DNA of 64,000 nt from the NCBI GenBank assembly GCA_030373325.1, contig JAUCZB010000003.1:124661-188660 (forward strand), given 5' to 3'. The stretch's first letter is position 1, and the number at the start of each line of letters is the position of its first letter. The DNA is from Cyanobium sp. CZS25K (GTDB lineage Bacteria > Cyanobacteriota > Cyanobacteriia > PCC-6307 > Cyanobiaceae). Positions 26,573 to 35,697 of the stretch are shown piece by piece. Position numbers and translations under genes: made by a program. Under the pieces are notes generated by a model. That model saw only the letters and a program-made list of their open reading frames with translations. It ran no database searches and was not told the origin of the DNA.

Positions 26573-27040
26573 CTAGACGCCGAGGCGGAGCATCAGCGGG
26601 GGCACCAGCAGCAGCAGGGCGATCAGCAGCGAGGAGAGGGCGGCGACCAGCACGGCGGCGGCGGCGCAGTCCTTGGCGACGCGGGCCAGGGGGTGGAACT
26701 GGCGACCGATGGCCAGGTCCACCACCGCTTCGGTGGCGGTGTTGAGCAACTCCAGCACCAGCACCGCCGCGACGGTCAGCACCAGCACGGCCAGGCGGTC
26801 GGCGGCCAGCCCCAGCCAGAGACCCATGCCGAACACAACGGCGCCGGTGAACACGTGGATCCGGAAGTTGCGCTGGCTGGCGAAGCCGTAGGCCAGGCCC
26901 TGGGCGGCATAGCGGAAGCTCGCCGGCAGATCCCCCGCCACTTTCCAGGCCCCTACCCGCAGGCGCCTGCCGCGCCGTTGCCCATCGCCGATCACTTCGC
27001 GCAGCGCCGGCGGATGTTCCTCGGGAACGAGCATCGGCAT
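26573..27040 (-). CDS. dgkA: Diacylglycerol/undecaprenol kinase, DgkA family
   Basis: 155 aa. A soluble N-terminal extension of about 35 residues precedes the DgkA core: SFRYAAQGLAYGFASQRNFRIHVF, three hydrophobic helices, the signature ELLNTATEAVVDLA, and KDCAAAAVLVAALSSLLIALLLL. These small integral membrane kinases phosphorylate diacylglycerol or undecaprenol. Gram-positive-type homologs without strong lipid-recycling roles prefer undecaprenol, so the substrate is open. It lies between ybeY and trpG in one operon, an order frequent in cyanobacteria. Confidence 0.92.
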   Translation of the reverse strand: MPMLVPEEHPPALREVIGDGQRRGRRLRVGAWKVAGDLPASFRYAAQGLAYGFASQRNFRIHVFTGAVVFGMGLWLGLAADRLAVLVLTVAAVLVLELLNTATEAVVDLAIGRQFHPLARVAKDCAAAAVLVAALSSLLIALLLLVPPLMLRLGV

Positions 27041-27102
27041 GGCACCGCCGTTGGAGGGACAAGCGGCACCCTACCGCCGATGGCCGTGGCGTACAGCCCC
27101 TG

Positions 27103-27639
27103 TCAGCAGGGGGACGCCTGCAGCAGAGCGGTCTGGCGCGCCAGCATCGCCGCCAGGCTCCCCTCATCGGGGTGATCCCAGCCCAGCAGATGCAGCAGGC
27201 CGTGGCTGGCCAGAAACAGAAGTTCCTCCTCAAGGTCGTGGCCGGCCTCCTCGGCCTGCCGCCGGGCCGTGTCGAGCGAGATGACGATGTCCCCCAGTTC
27301 CAGCCAGGTGTCGTCACCTCCCCCGGGGGCCGGCGGCGCCTCCTCCTGGGCGGCGAAGGCCAGCACGTCGGTGGGGCCGCTGCGGTGGCGCCAGGTCTGG
27401 TTGAGTTCCGCGATGGCCTCGTCATCGCAGAGCTGCAGCCCCAGGCTGTAGCCCGCCGCCTGCAGCTGGGCCGGCAGCTCCGGCAGCAGCTGGCTGAGCC
27501 AGGCGGCCAGATGGGCGCTCCAGAGGGTCTCCGCCTGGGCAGGATCCAGCAGAGCGCTCCTGGATCCTTGCCCCGGGGCGGCTTCGCCGCTGGCCCCGGG
27601 CTCCAGGCTGAAGGCCAGGTCGATCTCCGGCGCCGTCAT
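27103..27639 (-). CDS. ybeY: Endoribonuclease YbeY, rRNA maturation
   Basis: 178 aa. The zinc-binding motif HGLLHLLGWDHPDEG matches H-G-x-L-H-L-x-G-x-D-H. Upstream, ELNQTWRHRSGPTDVLAFA and GDIVISLDTARRQAEE are family blocks. YbeY acts in 16S rRNA 3' maturation and ribosome quality control. Its ATG overlaps the DUF3285 stop by 4 bases (ATGA), so both are translationally coupled. Confidence 0.95.
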   Translation of the reverse strand: MTAPEIDLAFSLEPGASGEAAPGQGSRSALLDPAQAETLWSAHLAAWLSQLLPELPAQLQAAGYSLGLQLCDDEAIAELNQTWRHRSGPTDVLAFAAQEEAPPAPGGGDDTWLELGDIVISLDTARRQAEEAGHDLEEELLFLASHGLLHLLGWDHPDEGSLAAMLARQTALLQASPC

Positions 27640-27839
27640 CCGGGCAGGCTGGGCCGTCCCAGCCAGGCGATCAGCAGCAGGAAACCGGTCAGGCCCAGGG
27701 CGGTGAGACCGAAGTGCAGCAGGCTCTGGCGGCCCTTGCGCACCATGTTGCGCATGGCGAGCTTCACGAAGCTCGGGTTCTCGCCCATGCCCTCGCCCTC
27801 GGCGGCGGGGGAGGGCTGGGGGCTGGGGCGCTCGGGCAT
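27636..27839 (-). CDS. DUF3285 small membrane protein
   Basis: 67 aa from ATG 27839, or about 50 aa from an internal ATG at 27788. The conserved part is ENPSFVKLAMRNMVRKGRQSL followed by one transmembrane helix (FGLTALGLTGFLLLIAWLG). This short family is cyanobacterial and sits next to prfB and ybeY in many genomes. Function is unknown; the basic helix plus one TM suggests a peripheral or membrane adaptor. It follows prfB by 31 bases. Confidence 0.8.
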   Translation of the reverse strand: MPERPSPQPSPAAEGEGMGENPSFVKLAMRNMVRKGRQSLLHFGLTALGLTGFLLLIAWLGRPSLPG

Positions 27840-27870
27840 GGGGGGCGCGACGGTGGAGATCAGGGGGTGA

Positions 27871-28996
27871 TCAGGCGGCCGCGTCGGCGGCGATCTCCAC
27901 ACCCTGGCGCAGCAGCGACTGGATGAACGTATCGAGATCCCCGTCCATCACCCCCTGCACGTCGGTGGTCTCCTGGGCGGTGCGCAGGTCCTTGACCATC
28001 TGATAGGGGTGGAACACGTAGTTGCGGATCTGGTTGCCCCAGGCCGCTTCGACGATGTCGCCGCGGATGTCGGCGATCTCGGCCGCCCGCTGCTCCTGGG
28101 CGATCACCAGCAGCTTGGCCATCAGCAGGGCCATCGCCTTCTCCTTGTTCTGCAGCTGGGAGCGCTCCTGGGTGCATCGCACCGCCAGACCAGTGGGGAT
28201 GTGCAGGATGCGCACGGCCGTCTCCACCTTGTTGACGTTCTGGCCGCCGGCGCCGCCGGAGCGGGAGGTGGTGACCTCCAGGTCCTTCTCGGGGATGTCG
28301 AGCTTGACGTCCTCCTCCAGCTTGGGCATCACCTCCACCCCGGCGAAGCTGGTCTGGCGTTTGTCGTTGGCATTGAAGGGCGAGATCCGCACCAGCCGGT
28401 GGGTGCCCTTCTCGTTGCGCAGGTAGCCGTAGGCGTAGCGGCCGTCGATCTCGATCGTGCAGCTCTTGATGCCCGCCTCCTCCCCCTCGGAGAGCTCGTC
28501 CACGGTCACCTTCATGCCGTGGTCCTCGGCCCAGCGGGTGTACATCCGCATCAGCATCAGGGCCCAGTCCTGGGCATCGGTGCCACCGGCCCCGGCATTG
28601 ATCGAGATGACCGCCCCCTCCTTGTCGTAGGGGCCGCTCAGCAGCCGCTCCAGCTCCCAGCGGTCGAGATCCGCCTTCAGCGTCTGGAGGCCGCTGTTGG
28701 CCTCGCCCAGCAGCTCCTCATCGGGTTCGAGGTCGTGGAGTTCCAGGCTGGCGCGGGCATCGGCGATGGCCGCCTGCCAACGCCCCAGTTGATCCAGCTG
28801 GGCCTTCACCTCGTCCAGACGGCGCATCTGTTTCTGGGCCTGCGGCTGGTCGTCCCAGAAGCCGGGTTGGGAGGCGAGTTGTTCCAGGTCCCGCTGGCGG
28901 GCTTTCAGGGCAGGGACGTCAAAGACAGTCCTGGGCATGGCCCAGGCGGTCGGTGAGTTCGGAGAGGTCGCGTTTGAAATCGGTGAGGTCGAGCAC
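27871..28996 (-). CDS. prfB: Peptide chain release factor 2 with programmed +1 frameshift
   Basis: Two overlapping frames encode one protein. Frame 0 starts at a GTG (28996 preferred; 29020 possible), reads [25 protein letters not shown] and ends at TGA 28921-28919. The +1 frame continues [22 protein letters not shown] to 27871. Key RF2 elements are the peptide anticodon region (SPF between LVRI and [12 protein letters not shown]) and [17 protein letters not shown] with the GGQ hydrolysis motif. RF2 ends translation at UGA and UAA. About 374 aa after shifting. The internal UGA provides autoregulation: low RF2 favours frameshifting. Confidence 0.95.
28919..28933 (-). promoter_or_regulatory. 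prfB programmed frameshift site
   Basis: On the mRNA the sequence is CAGGACTGTCTTTGA followed by C. CTT-TGA-C is the canonical RF2 slip site, where tRNA-Leu on CUU moves +1 onto UUU and GAC is read next. The AGGA upstream occupies nearly the same place as the Shine-Dalgarno-like AGGGGG in Escherichia coli prfB, though it is shorter. Confidence 0.9.
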
Positions 28997-29081
28997 CGCA
29001 GCCAGCAGATCTTGTGCCACGACCGTATCAGGTGAAGCGGGGCAACGGCCTCTAAACTTCGTCAAAAGGCCGTGAGGCTGG

Positions 29082-29405
29082 ATGGAGATACCAGGATCCC
29101 CCCCGGTTGAGTCCTTGGAAGAGGCGGTGGACGTCAAGTCACCCGCCAAGGTCGAGATCTATACCAACCGCTTCGCCTCCGATTGCATTCGGGTCAAAGG
29201 CCTTCTTGACAGGCTTGGTGTCACCTACAACGAGTTCATCATCGACAACGATGAGATCAACAAGGAGGTGATGTTGAAGCGCTCGGGGGGGCGCACCAGC
29301 GCTCCCCAGATCTTCATTGATGGCATCGCGATCGGCGGTTACGTCGAGCTTCAGAAGCTCAACAACGACGGTGCCCTCGCCGCCATTCTGCGTCTGGCCG
29401 CATGA
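29082..29405 (+). CDS. Glutaredoxin-like protein lacking the nucleophilic Cys
   Basis: 107 aa. The thioredoxin fold of glutaredoxin 3 is clear: KVEIYTNRF, then a helix [17 protein letters not shown], the cis-Pro strand [18 protein letters not shown] and a final helix. The active site CPxC is replaced by A-S-D-C: the first Cys is Ala, leaving only the resolving Cys. GG-x-D-D near the glutathione site is GGYVEL. Ordinary dithiol or monothiol (CGFS) chemistry is therefore not expected. The gene overlaps gshB by 4 bases (ATGA), so it remains co-expressed with glutathione synthesis. Confidence 0.85.
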   Translation: MEIPGSPPVESLEEAVDVKSPAKVEIYTNRFASDCIRVKGLLDRLGVTYNEFIIDNDEINKEVMLKRSGGRTSAPQIFIDGIAIGGYVELQKLNNDGALAAILRLAA

Positions 29406-30391
29406 GCCGCGATCCAGACGCCCAGCTGTTCGTGGTCGATCCGATCACGCGTCTGCGGCCGGCCAAGGATTCCAGCGTGGCCCTGATGCAGGCGGCCCAG
29501 CGGGCTGGCCTGGCCGTGTGGGTCTGCACCCAGGCGGATCTTTCCACCGCCGGGGCGGTCGATGGTTCCCATCTGCCGAGGGCCTGGGCCCAGCCGGTGC
29601 GACTGGCGGAGATGGCCGCCACGGAGGACGGCTGGACCGTGCCGGATCCCTGGTACGTGGCCGAAGAGCCCCGTGAGGTGCCGCTGGACCACTTCCGCTG
29701 GGTCTGGATGCGCAAGGATCCGCCCGTCGACGAGGCCTACCTCTACGCCACCCAGTTGCTGGAGATGGCCGAGGCCGTCGGGGTGGTCGTCCTCAATCGT
29801 CCTGCGGCGCTGCGGGCCTGGAACGAGAAGCTGGGCGCCCTGCGCTTCAGCCATCGGATGGCGCCTTCGTTGGTGAGCGCTCGGGTGGAGCAGCTGGCGG
29901 CCTTCGCCGCTGGCCACGAGGAGGTGGTGCTCAAGCCCCTGGCGGGGCGGGCCGGTCAGGGGGTGGTGCGGGCCACGGCGGCCGCCCCCGGCCTGCGGGC
30001 GCTGCTGGAGCTGGTCACCCAGCAGGAATCGCTGCCGGTGATGGTCCAGGCCTTTCTGCCGGGGGTGAGCGCTGGTGACAAGCGGATCCTGCTGGTGGAC
30101 GGGGAGCCCCTCGGCGCCGTGAACCGCTTGCCCAAGGCGGGCGAATTCCGCAGCAACCTGGCCCTGGGGGGCGCTCCGGTCGCCGCCGACCTCACCGACG
30201 CCGAACGGCGCATCTGCGCCGAGCTGGCGCCGGTGCTGCGGGCCGAGGGGCTCTTCTTCGTCGGCATTGACGTGATCGATGGCCGGCTCAGTGAGATCAA
30301 CGTCACCAGCCCCACCGGGGTGCGGGAGGTGGAGTGGCTGGGGCGCGTCCCGCTGGCGGATCAGGTCATCGAGCGCCTGCTGGCTGGCTGA
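29402..30391 (+). CDS. gshB: Glutathione synthetase
   Basis: 329 aa, ATP-grasp fold. It has the N-terminal GSH-S_N domain ([28 protein letters not shown]), [29 protein letters not shown], then the ATP-grasp part [18 protein letters not shown] and [19 protein letters not shown], and the C-terminal [24 protein letters not shown]. It joins gamma-glutamylcysteine and glycine using ATP. The 3' end overlaps the convergent menF end by 26 bases. Confidence 0.96.
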   Translation: MSRDPDAQLFVVDPITRLRPAKDSSVALMQAAQRAGLAVWVCTQADLSTAGAVDGSHLPRAWAQPVRLAEMAATEDGWTVPDPWYVAEEPREVPLDHFRWVWMRKDPPVDEAYLYATQLLEMAEAVGVVVLNRPAALRAWNEKLGALRFSHRMAPSLVSARVEQLAAFAAGHEEVVLKPLAGRAGQGVVRATAAAPGLRALLELVTQQESLPVMVQAFLPGVSAGDKRILLVDGEPLGAVNRLPKAGEFRSNLALGGAPVAADLTDAERRICAELAPVLRAEGLFFVGIDVIDGRLSEINVTSPTGVREVEWLGRVPLADQVIERLLAG

Positions 30392-31808
30392 AGGCGGCGG
30401 CCAGGGGCAGGTTGAGCTGCTGCTGCAGCACCCCGAGCTTGAGCGCCACCTCCTGCAGCTCCCGCTCCGGATGGGAGCCGCGCACCAGTCCCGCTCCAGC
30501 CGTCAGCTCCAGTTGCTGGCCCCGCAGGGTGCCGCTGCGGATCGCCACCCGCAGGTCCGTGTCGCCTTCGGTGTCGATCCAGCCGATTGGTGCGGCGTAG
30601 TTTCCGCGCTCGAAGGGTTCGAGGCTGCGCAGCCAGGCCATCGCCTCGCGCCGGGGCAGACCCGCCACCGCGGGGGTGGGGTGCAGGGCTTCCGCCAGGG
30701 TGAGCGGGGCCTGGCCCCGCAACGCGGCCGTGATTGGGGTGTGCAGGTGCACCAGGGAGCCGTGGCGAGCCAGCCGCGGCCGCCTTGGCCGGCGTGGATC
30801 GAGGCCCGCCTTCTGCAGCACGGCAGTGATCGTTTCCACCACCAACCCATGCTCGTGGAGGTCCTTGCGGGAGTGCAGCAGGTCGTCGGCCGGCTCCCCC
30901 AGGGGGGCGGTGCCGGCCAGGGCATCGCTGCGCAGCTGCCCCTGCCGCAGGGTGAGCAGCCGCTCCGGTGAGGCCCCCACCAGGGCTTCCCGCTCCGATC
31001 GCTGCCAGAGAAAACGGCAGCTGCCGGGCTGGCTGCGGCGCAGGTGGGACAGCAGGCTGAGGGGATCAAGGGGCCCATCGAGGACGAGCTGCTGGCGCAC
31101 CGCCAGCACCAGCTTCTGCAGGTCGCCACCCTCCACCAGCTCCAGGGCCCGATCCAGGGCGGAGCGGTAGCCCGCCTGCCAGTGGGAGCCATGGGCGATG
31201 CCCACCGGTGGGGTCTGGCCGACCCCGGGGTGCCCGGAACCGCCCAGGGCCTCGAGCCGCCGGCGGGTGTCCCAGAGCTCCTCGGCCATGCTGCGGGCCG
31301 TGACGCCGCCGCCGAGGGCACGCTGCAGCCGCAGCCAGCAGTGGCGGCCCTGGCGGCTCAGCTGCCAGCTGGGCAGGACCGCCTGCACCCCCGCCGCTCC
31401 GGTGCCGGGATGGAGCGGGCTCTCGAAGAAGGCGAAGGCCAGCAGCACCCGGGGCCGGGCCAGGGTCGGACAGGGGGCCGGTTCGGTGGCCAGGCGGCTG
31501 AGGCTGAGGCTGCTGAAGCGCTGGGCCAGCTCGAAGCGCCGCGGACCGCTCAGCTCCAGGCTGTTGCACTGGCCGGCGGCGGCGATGCTGAGCCCTGGGG
31601 CGCCGTCCCAGAGGAAACGGAAATCGCCGCCGCTGCCCAGGTGGGTCAGCGCCACGAGGGGGTCGAGGGGGGCCATCGGCAGGGCCAGGCTGAGCACTCC
31701 CTCCTCCTCCAGGCGCCGGCTGGCGGCGGTGGCTGCCGAGAGCAGCGCGGGGAAGGTGGCAGGGGCCTGCACCAAGGGGCCGCGGGACCGGGGCGGAAGG
31801 CTGCTCAA
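30366..31808 (-). CDS. menF: Isochorismate synthase MenF
   Basis: About 480 aa. The chorismate-binding enzyme core is seen as [65 protein letters not shown] and the last block [22 protein letters not shown] with [17 protein letters not shown]. It makes isochorismate from chorismate, the first step toward phylloquinone. The open frame extends to an ATG at 31871, which would overlap divergent menA by 25 bases; a TTG at 31808 is the more compact start. The start is therefore uncertain, the stop is not. Confidence 0.88.
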   Translation of the reverse strand: MSSLPPRSRGPLVQAPATFPALLSAATAASRRLEEEGVLSLALPMAPLDPLVALTHLGSGGDFRFLWDGAPGLSIAAAGQCNSLELSGPRRFELAQRFSSLSLSRLATEPAPCPTLARPRVLLAFAFFESPLHPGTGAAGVQAVLPSWQLSRQGRHCWLRLQRALGGGVTARSMAEELWDTRRRLEALGGSGHPGVGQTPPVGIAHGSHWQAGYRSALDRALELVEGGDLQKLVLAVRQQLVLDGPLDPLSLLSHLRRSQPGSCRFLWQRSEREALVGASPERLLTLRQGQLRSDALAGTAPLGEPADDLLHSRKDLHEHGLVVETITAVLQKAGLDPRRPRRPRLARHGSLVHLHTPITAALRGQAPLTLAEALHPTPAVAGLPRREAMAWLRSLEPFERGNYAAPIGWIDTEGDTDLRVAIRSGTLRGQQLELTAGAGLVRGSHPERELQEVALKLGVLQQQLNLPLAAAFSQPAGAR

Positions 31809-31846
31809 ATGTATGGGCCTTTCCCCGCCCAACGCCCGCGGCCCCC

Positions 31847-32836
31847 ATGTCTGAGCCACAGGTCGTCGCAAGCCGTTACGCCGCGGGGGGTGGCGCCGCC
31901 TCGGAGGTCTCCTCTCGCGGCCGCCTCTGGCGGGCGGCGGTGAAGTGGCCCATGTACGCCGTGGCGGTGATGCCGGTGCTGCTGGCGGCCGGCTGGCGGC
32001 TGGGCCAGGGTCTGGGCCTGCGGCCCGACCAGCTGCTGCTGTTCCTGCTGGCGGCCGTGCTGCTGCTGGCCTGGGAGAACCTCGCCAACGATGTCTTCGA
32101 TGCCGACACGGGCGTCGACACCCATGGCAAGCCCCATTCGGTGGTCAACCTCACCGGCCGGCGGGACCGGGTGCTCGCCCTGGCCAATGGCTGTCTGGTG
32201 GTGGGGCTGGCCCTGATGGCCCTGGTGGCGCTGCGCAGCAGCGCCGTGGTGCTGCTGCTGGTGCTGCTCTGCTGCGGCCTGGGCTACCTGTACCAGGGGC
32301 CGCCGTTCCGCCTCGGCTACCGCGGCCTGGGCGAACCCCTCTGCTGGCTGGCCTTCGGCCCCTGCGCCACCGCCGCCGCCCTGCTGGCCCTGGCCCCGGC
32401 CGGTGAGGGGGCGGGCGGGGTGCCCTGGGCGGCCGCCCTGCTGCTGGGCAGCGGACCGGCGCTGGCCACCACCCTGGTGCTGTTCTGCTCCCATTTCCAC
32501 CAGGTGGAGGAGGACGCCGCCCACGGCAAGCGCTCGCCGGTGGTGCGCCTCGGCACCCGGCGCGCCGCCGGCCTGGTGCCCTGGTTCGTGGCCGTGGCCC
32601 TGGCGCTGCAGTGGGCGCCGGTGCTGCTGGGCTGGTGGCCGCTCACGGCCCTGCTGGGGGCCATCGGCCTGCCGCCGGCCCGGGCCCTGATCCGGCTCCT
32701 CGGCGATGAGCATCACCGGCCCGAGCGCATCGTCGGCAGCAAGTTCCTGGCCCTGCGCTTCCAGGCCTTCAACGGGCTGGGGCTGGCCTGCGGCCTGGCC
32801 CTGGGCCCCTGGCTGACGGCGCTGGCGGGCCGGTGA
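31847..32836 (+). CDS. menA: 1,4-dihydroxy-2-naphthoate phytyl/prenyltransferase MenA
   Basis: 329 aa, UbiA superfamily with about nine membrane helices. The first Asp-rich motif is ENLANDVFDADTGVDT (N-D-x-x-D). The second is FHQVEEDAAHGKRSPVVRLG. It attaches a phytyl group to DHNA (2-carboxy-1,4-naphthoquinone phytyltransferase in cyanobacteria), making the phylloquinone precursor for photosystem I. It overlaps menC by 4 bases (GTGA), starting the menA-menC-menE run. Confidence 0.92.
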   Translation: MSEPQVVASRYAAGGGAASEVSSRGRLWRAAVKWPMYAVAVMPVLLAAGWRLGQGLGLRPDQLLLFLLAAVLLLAWENLANDVFDADTGVDTHGKPHSVVNLTGRRDRVLALANGCLVVGLALMALVALRSSAVVLLLVLLCCGLGYLYQGPPFRLGYRGLGEPLCWLAFGPCATAAALLALAPAGEGAGGVPWAAALLLGSGPALATTLVLFCSHFHQVEEDAAHGKRSPVVRLGTRRAAGLVPWFVAVALALQWAPVLLGWWPLTALLGAIGLPPARALIRLLGDEHHRPERIVGSKFLALRFQAFNGLGLACGLALGPWLTALAGR

Positions 32837-33882
32837 GCGCCAGCGCGGCCGAGGGGGTGGGGGTGGGGGTGCCCGAGGGTCGCCTGGAGCTGCGGGTCAG
32901 GCCCTTCGCTTTCCGGTTGCCCAGGCCGCTGCGGACGGCCTCAGGCCTGGTGCAGGAGAAGCGGGGCTGGCTGCTGCGGCTGCAGGGGGCCGGAGGCGCC
33001 GTCGGCTGGGGCGAGGCGGCACCGCTGGACCCGGGTGATGGCCCGGCGCTGGCCGCGGCCCTGGCGGCCCTGGCGGCCCTGGGGACGGTGATGGGGCGGG
33101 CCGCTCTGGAGCGGGCCCTGCCGGCGTTGCCGCCCACCCTGGCCTTCGCCCTCGGGGCCGCCCTGGCCGAGTGCGATGGGCTGGTGGGCGCGGCGGCCGA
33201 GGGCGGCTGGCTTGCCGCTCCGCCTTCGGCCCGGCTGCTCCCCGCCGGAGTGGCCATGCTCGCGGCCCTCGAGTTTCTGGATCAGCCCGGCAGGGCCGGC
33301 GCCGTTGCACGCGCACGGCCCCCGCTCCCGCCGCCCACGCTCAAGTGGAAGGTGGCCGCGGCGGCCGACGGGCTGGAGCGTCGGCTGCTGGAGCAACTGC
33401 TCGAACGTTTGCCGGCGGAAAGCCGCCTGCGGCTCGATGCCAATGGCGGCTGGGACAGGTCCACCGCCGCCGCCTGGGCCGACCGGCTGGCGCGGGAGCC
33501 GCGGCTGGAATGGCTGGAGCAGCCCCTGGCGGCCGACGACCAGGAGGGCCTCGAGCAGCTGGCCCGCCGGGTTCCGGTGGCCCTGGATGAGTCCCTGCGG
33601 CAGCGGCCGCAGCTGCGCGACAGCTGGGGGGGCTGGCAGGTGCGGCGCCCCTCTCAGGATGGCGATCCCCGGCCCCTGCTGGTCCAGCTGCAGCGGAGGG
33701 TGCCCCGGCTGATGCTCAGCACCGGCTTCGAAACCGGCATCGGCGCCCGCTGGACGGCCCACCTGGCGGCACTGCAATGGCAGGGACCGACGCCGGTGGC
33801 CCCCGGACTGGCCCCCGACTGGTTGCCCGCCGGCCCCCTGTTTGAAGGCGGGCCGGAGCGGGTCTGGGCGGCGGCGGCCTGA
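32833..33882 (+). CDS. menC: o-Succinylbenzoate synthase MenC
   Basis: 349 aa, enolase superfamily. N-terminal capping domain: FRLPRPLRTASGLVQEKRGWLLRLQ, GWGEAAPLDP. Barrel motifs: LKWKVAAAADG (K-x-K), RLRLDANGGWD (first metal Asp), EWLEQPL (second acidic ligand) and VALDESL. It dehydrates SHCHC to o-succinylbenzoate. GTG start overlaps the menA stop. The gene is very Ala/Gly/Pro-rich, following the local GC. The C-terminal part keeps LMLSTGFETGIGARW. Confidence 0.9.
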   Translation: MSASAAEGVGVGVPEGRLELRVRPFAFRLPRPLRTASGLVQEKRGWLLRLQGAGGAVGWGEAAPLDPGDGPALAAALAALAALGTVMGRAALERALPALPPTLAFALGAALAECDGLVGAAAEGGWLAAPPSARLLPAGVAMLAALEFLDQPGRAGAVARARPPLPPPTLKWKVAAAADGLERRLLEQLLERLPAESRLRLDANGGWDRSTAAAWADRLAREPRLEWLEQPLAADDQEGLEQLARRVPVALDESLRQRPQLRDSWGGWQVRRPSQDGDPRPLLVQLQRRVPRLMLSTGFETGIGARWTAHLAALQWQGPTPVAPGLAPDWLPAGPLFEGGPERVWAAAA

Positions 33883-33970
33883 GCCATGGCCGGGCGACCC
33901 GCGATCGTCGCCGCCAGACCTAGCGTTCCCCCTGGCGCCGCCTGCCCGTGGCGCTCCGCGGAGATCCTGC

Positions 33971-35224
33971 GTGACCGCTCCCCCCTGGGCGCCCCTGCTG
34001 CTGGATGTGGCCCAGGCCGATCCCCTGGTGGCGGCGGCCCGCCTGGAGGAGGCCTGGGGACAGCAGCGCCTGGTGGCCCTGGCGGGGCCGGGCCAGCAGG
34101 GGGATCTGGCGGCGGCCCTCGGTGGCGCCAGGGGGGAGCTGGCGGCCCTGGCACGGTTCGGGGCCGCCGTGGTGGTGGGCAGCGGCGGCAGCGCCGGCGG
34201 GCGTCACTGGTGCCTGCAACCCCTGGCCCACCTGCAGGCTTCCGCCGAGGCCACTGCGGCCTGGCTGGTGTCCCTCGGCCTGGAGCCGGCCGCCTGCCTC
34301 CATCTCGCCCCCCTGCCGCTGCACCACGTCAGCGGGCTGCTGCCGCTGGTGCGGGCCCGCCAGTGGGGGGGCGGGCTGCGCTGGCTGGCCCCGTCGCTGC
34401 TGCGCCGGCCGGAGCGCCTGCCCCAGGACTGCTCCCTGCCCCGGGATCGCCCCGTGCTGCTGTCGCTGGTGCCCACCCAGCTGGTGCGGCTGATGGCCAG
34501 CCCCGAGGCCACCGCCTGGCTGGCCGGCTGCACCGTGATCTGGGTCGGGGGCGCCGCCCTGCCGGCAGGGCTGGCCGCCGCCGCCCGCCGCGCCCGGCTG
34601 CCGCTGGCCCCCTGCTACGGCGCCACTGAAACCGCCGCCATGGTGTGTGCCCTGGCGCCGCAGCGGTTCCTGGCTGGCGCCACCGGCTGTGGTGAGCCCC
34701 TGGCCGACGTGGCCCTGCGTCTCGATGGCGCCACCGGGGCCGTGGAGGTGCGCTGCGGCCGCCTCAGCCCGGGGCGGTTGGTGGCGGGCCGCTTCCTGCC
34801 GCTGCCGCTGCAGCCGGGCGGATGGTGGCGCAGCGGCGACGGCGGGCGGATCGGGCCGCAGGGGCTCCAGGTGCTGGGCCGTCTGGATGGGGCCCTGCAC
34901 AGTGGCGGCGAGACGGTCTTCCCGGAGCGGCTGGAGGAACGGCTGCAGGAGCAGGCGGCCCGCGCCCGGGCGGGGCTGGAGGCGCTGCTGCTGCTGGCCA
35001 GGCCCGATCCGGAATGGGGCGAGCACCTGGTGGCCCTGGTCCGTCCGCGCCGGGAGAGCGAAGGGGCGGAGCTGCTGGGGGTTCTGCAGGCGATCACGGC
35101 CACCTGGCCCCCCGCCGAACGGCCCCGCCGCTGGCAGCTCTGCCCGGCGCTGGCGCCGACCGCCGCCGGCAAATGGGAGCGGGGACGTTGGCAGCGGTGG
35201 CTGGACTCGCTAGAAGCCTTCTGA
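33971..35224 (+). CDS. menE: o-Succinylbenzoate-CoA ligase MenE
   Basis: 417 aa from GTG 33971; the open frame extends upstream into menC but without similarity. It is an adenylate-forming ligase shortened in the N-terminal part: VVVGSGGSAGGRHWCL (P-loop region), LPLHHVSGLLPLVRARQWGG, PCYGATETAAMVC, WWRSGDGGRIGPQGLQVLGRLDGALHSGGETVFPERLEERL, and a C-terminal AAGKWERGRW with the catalytic Lys. It makes OSB-CoA for MenB. Its length is near the usual for cyanobacterial MenE. Confidence 0.9.
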   Translation: MTAPPWAPLLLDVAQADPLVAAARLEEAWGQQRLVALAGPGQQGDLAAALGGARGELAALARFGAAVVVGSGGSAGGRHWCLQPLAHLQASAEATAAWLVSLGLEPAACLHLAPLPLHHVSGLLPLVRARQWGGGLRWLAPSLLRRPERLPQDCSLPRDRPVLLSLVPTQLVRLMASPEATAWLAGCTVIWVGGAALPAGLAAAARRARLPLAPCYGATETAAMVCALAPQRFLAGATGCGEPLADVALRLDGATGAVEVRCGRLSPGRLVAGRFLPLPLQPGGWWRSGDGGRIGPQGLQVLGRLDGALHSGGETVFPERLEERLQEQAARARAGLEALLLLARPDPEWGEHLVALVRPRRESEGAELLGVLQAITATWPPAERPRRWQLCPALAPTAAGKWERGRWQRWLDSLEAF

Positions 35225-35239
35225 ACAGCACCTGCCGCG

Positions 35240-35506
35240 ATGACCGACAGTCAACAGGTCGAGACCAGCAACAAGAAGCTGGCGGCGGGGCTGCTGGCCA
35301 TCTTCCTGGGATCGCTGGGCATCCACAAATTTGTCCTTGGTTACAGCAAGGCCGGTCTGATCATGCTGCTGGTCACGGTGCTGACCTGCGGCTTTGGCGC
35401 TTCGGTGATGGGCATCATCGGGGTGATCGAAGGCGTCATCTATCTCACCAAGTCCCCGGAGGAATTCCAGGCCCAGTACATCGATGCCACCAGGGAGTGG
35501 TTCTGA
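35240..35506 (+). CDS. TM2-domain protein
   Basis: 88 aa. A short polar N-terminus precedes two membrane helices joined by a TM2 turn: KKLAAGLLAIFLGSLGIHKFVLGY, then AGLIMLLVTVLTCGFGASVMGIIGVIEGVIYL. TM2 proteins are small membrane proteins of unsettled function. It lies 15 bases after menE and shares one base with the next gene (TGATG), so the three are probably co-transcribed. Confidence 0.85.
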   Translation: MTDSQQVETSNKKLAAGLLAIFLGSLGIHKFVLGYSKAGLIMLLVTVLTCGFGASVMGIIGVIEGVIYLTKSPEEFQAQYIDATREWF

Positions 35507-35697
35507 TGCCTGCGCTGCAGCCGGCCGGGGGGCGGCCGCGGTGGCCGGCCCTCTCCCTGCTGGTGGGCGGCGGGCTGGTCAGTTTCATGGCTCTGGCCGC
35601 CACCCCCCACGACGGCCTGCATCCCCTGGCCCTGATGGGGGCGTTGCTGCCCCTGCAGCTGGCTGCCCTGGCCTGGGCAGGGCTGCACCGCCGTTAA
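35506..35697 (+). CDS. Hypothetical small membrane protein, 63 aa
   Basis: ATG overlaps the TM2 stop (TGATG). Two hydrophobic segments (ALSLLVGGGLVSFMALAA and PLALMGALLPLQLAALAWAGL) are joined by TPHDGLHPL. No family is recognised. Overlap with the TM2 gene favours real translation. It ends convergent with the thioesterase gene, overlapping by 4 bases. Confidence 0.6.
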   Translation: MPALQPAGGRPRWPALSLLVGGGLVSFMALAATPHDGLHPLALMGALLPLQLAALAWAGLHRR

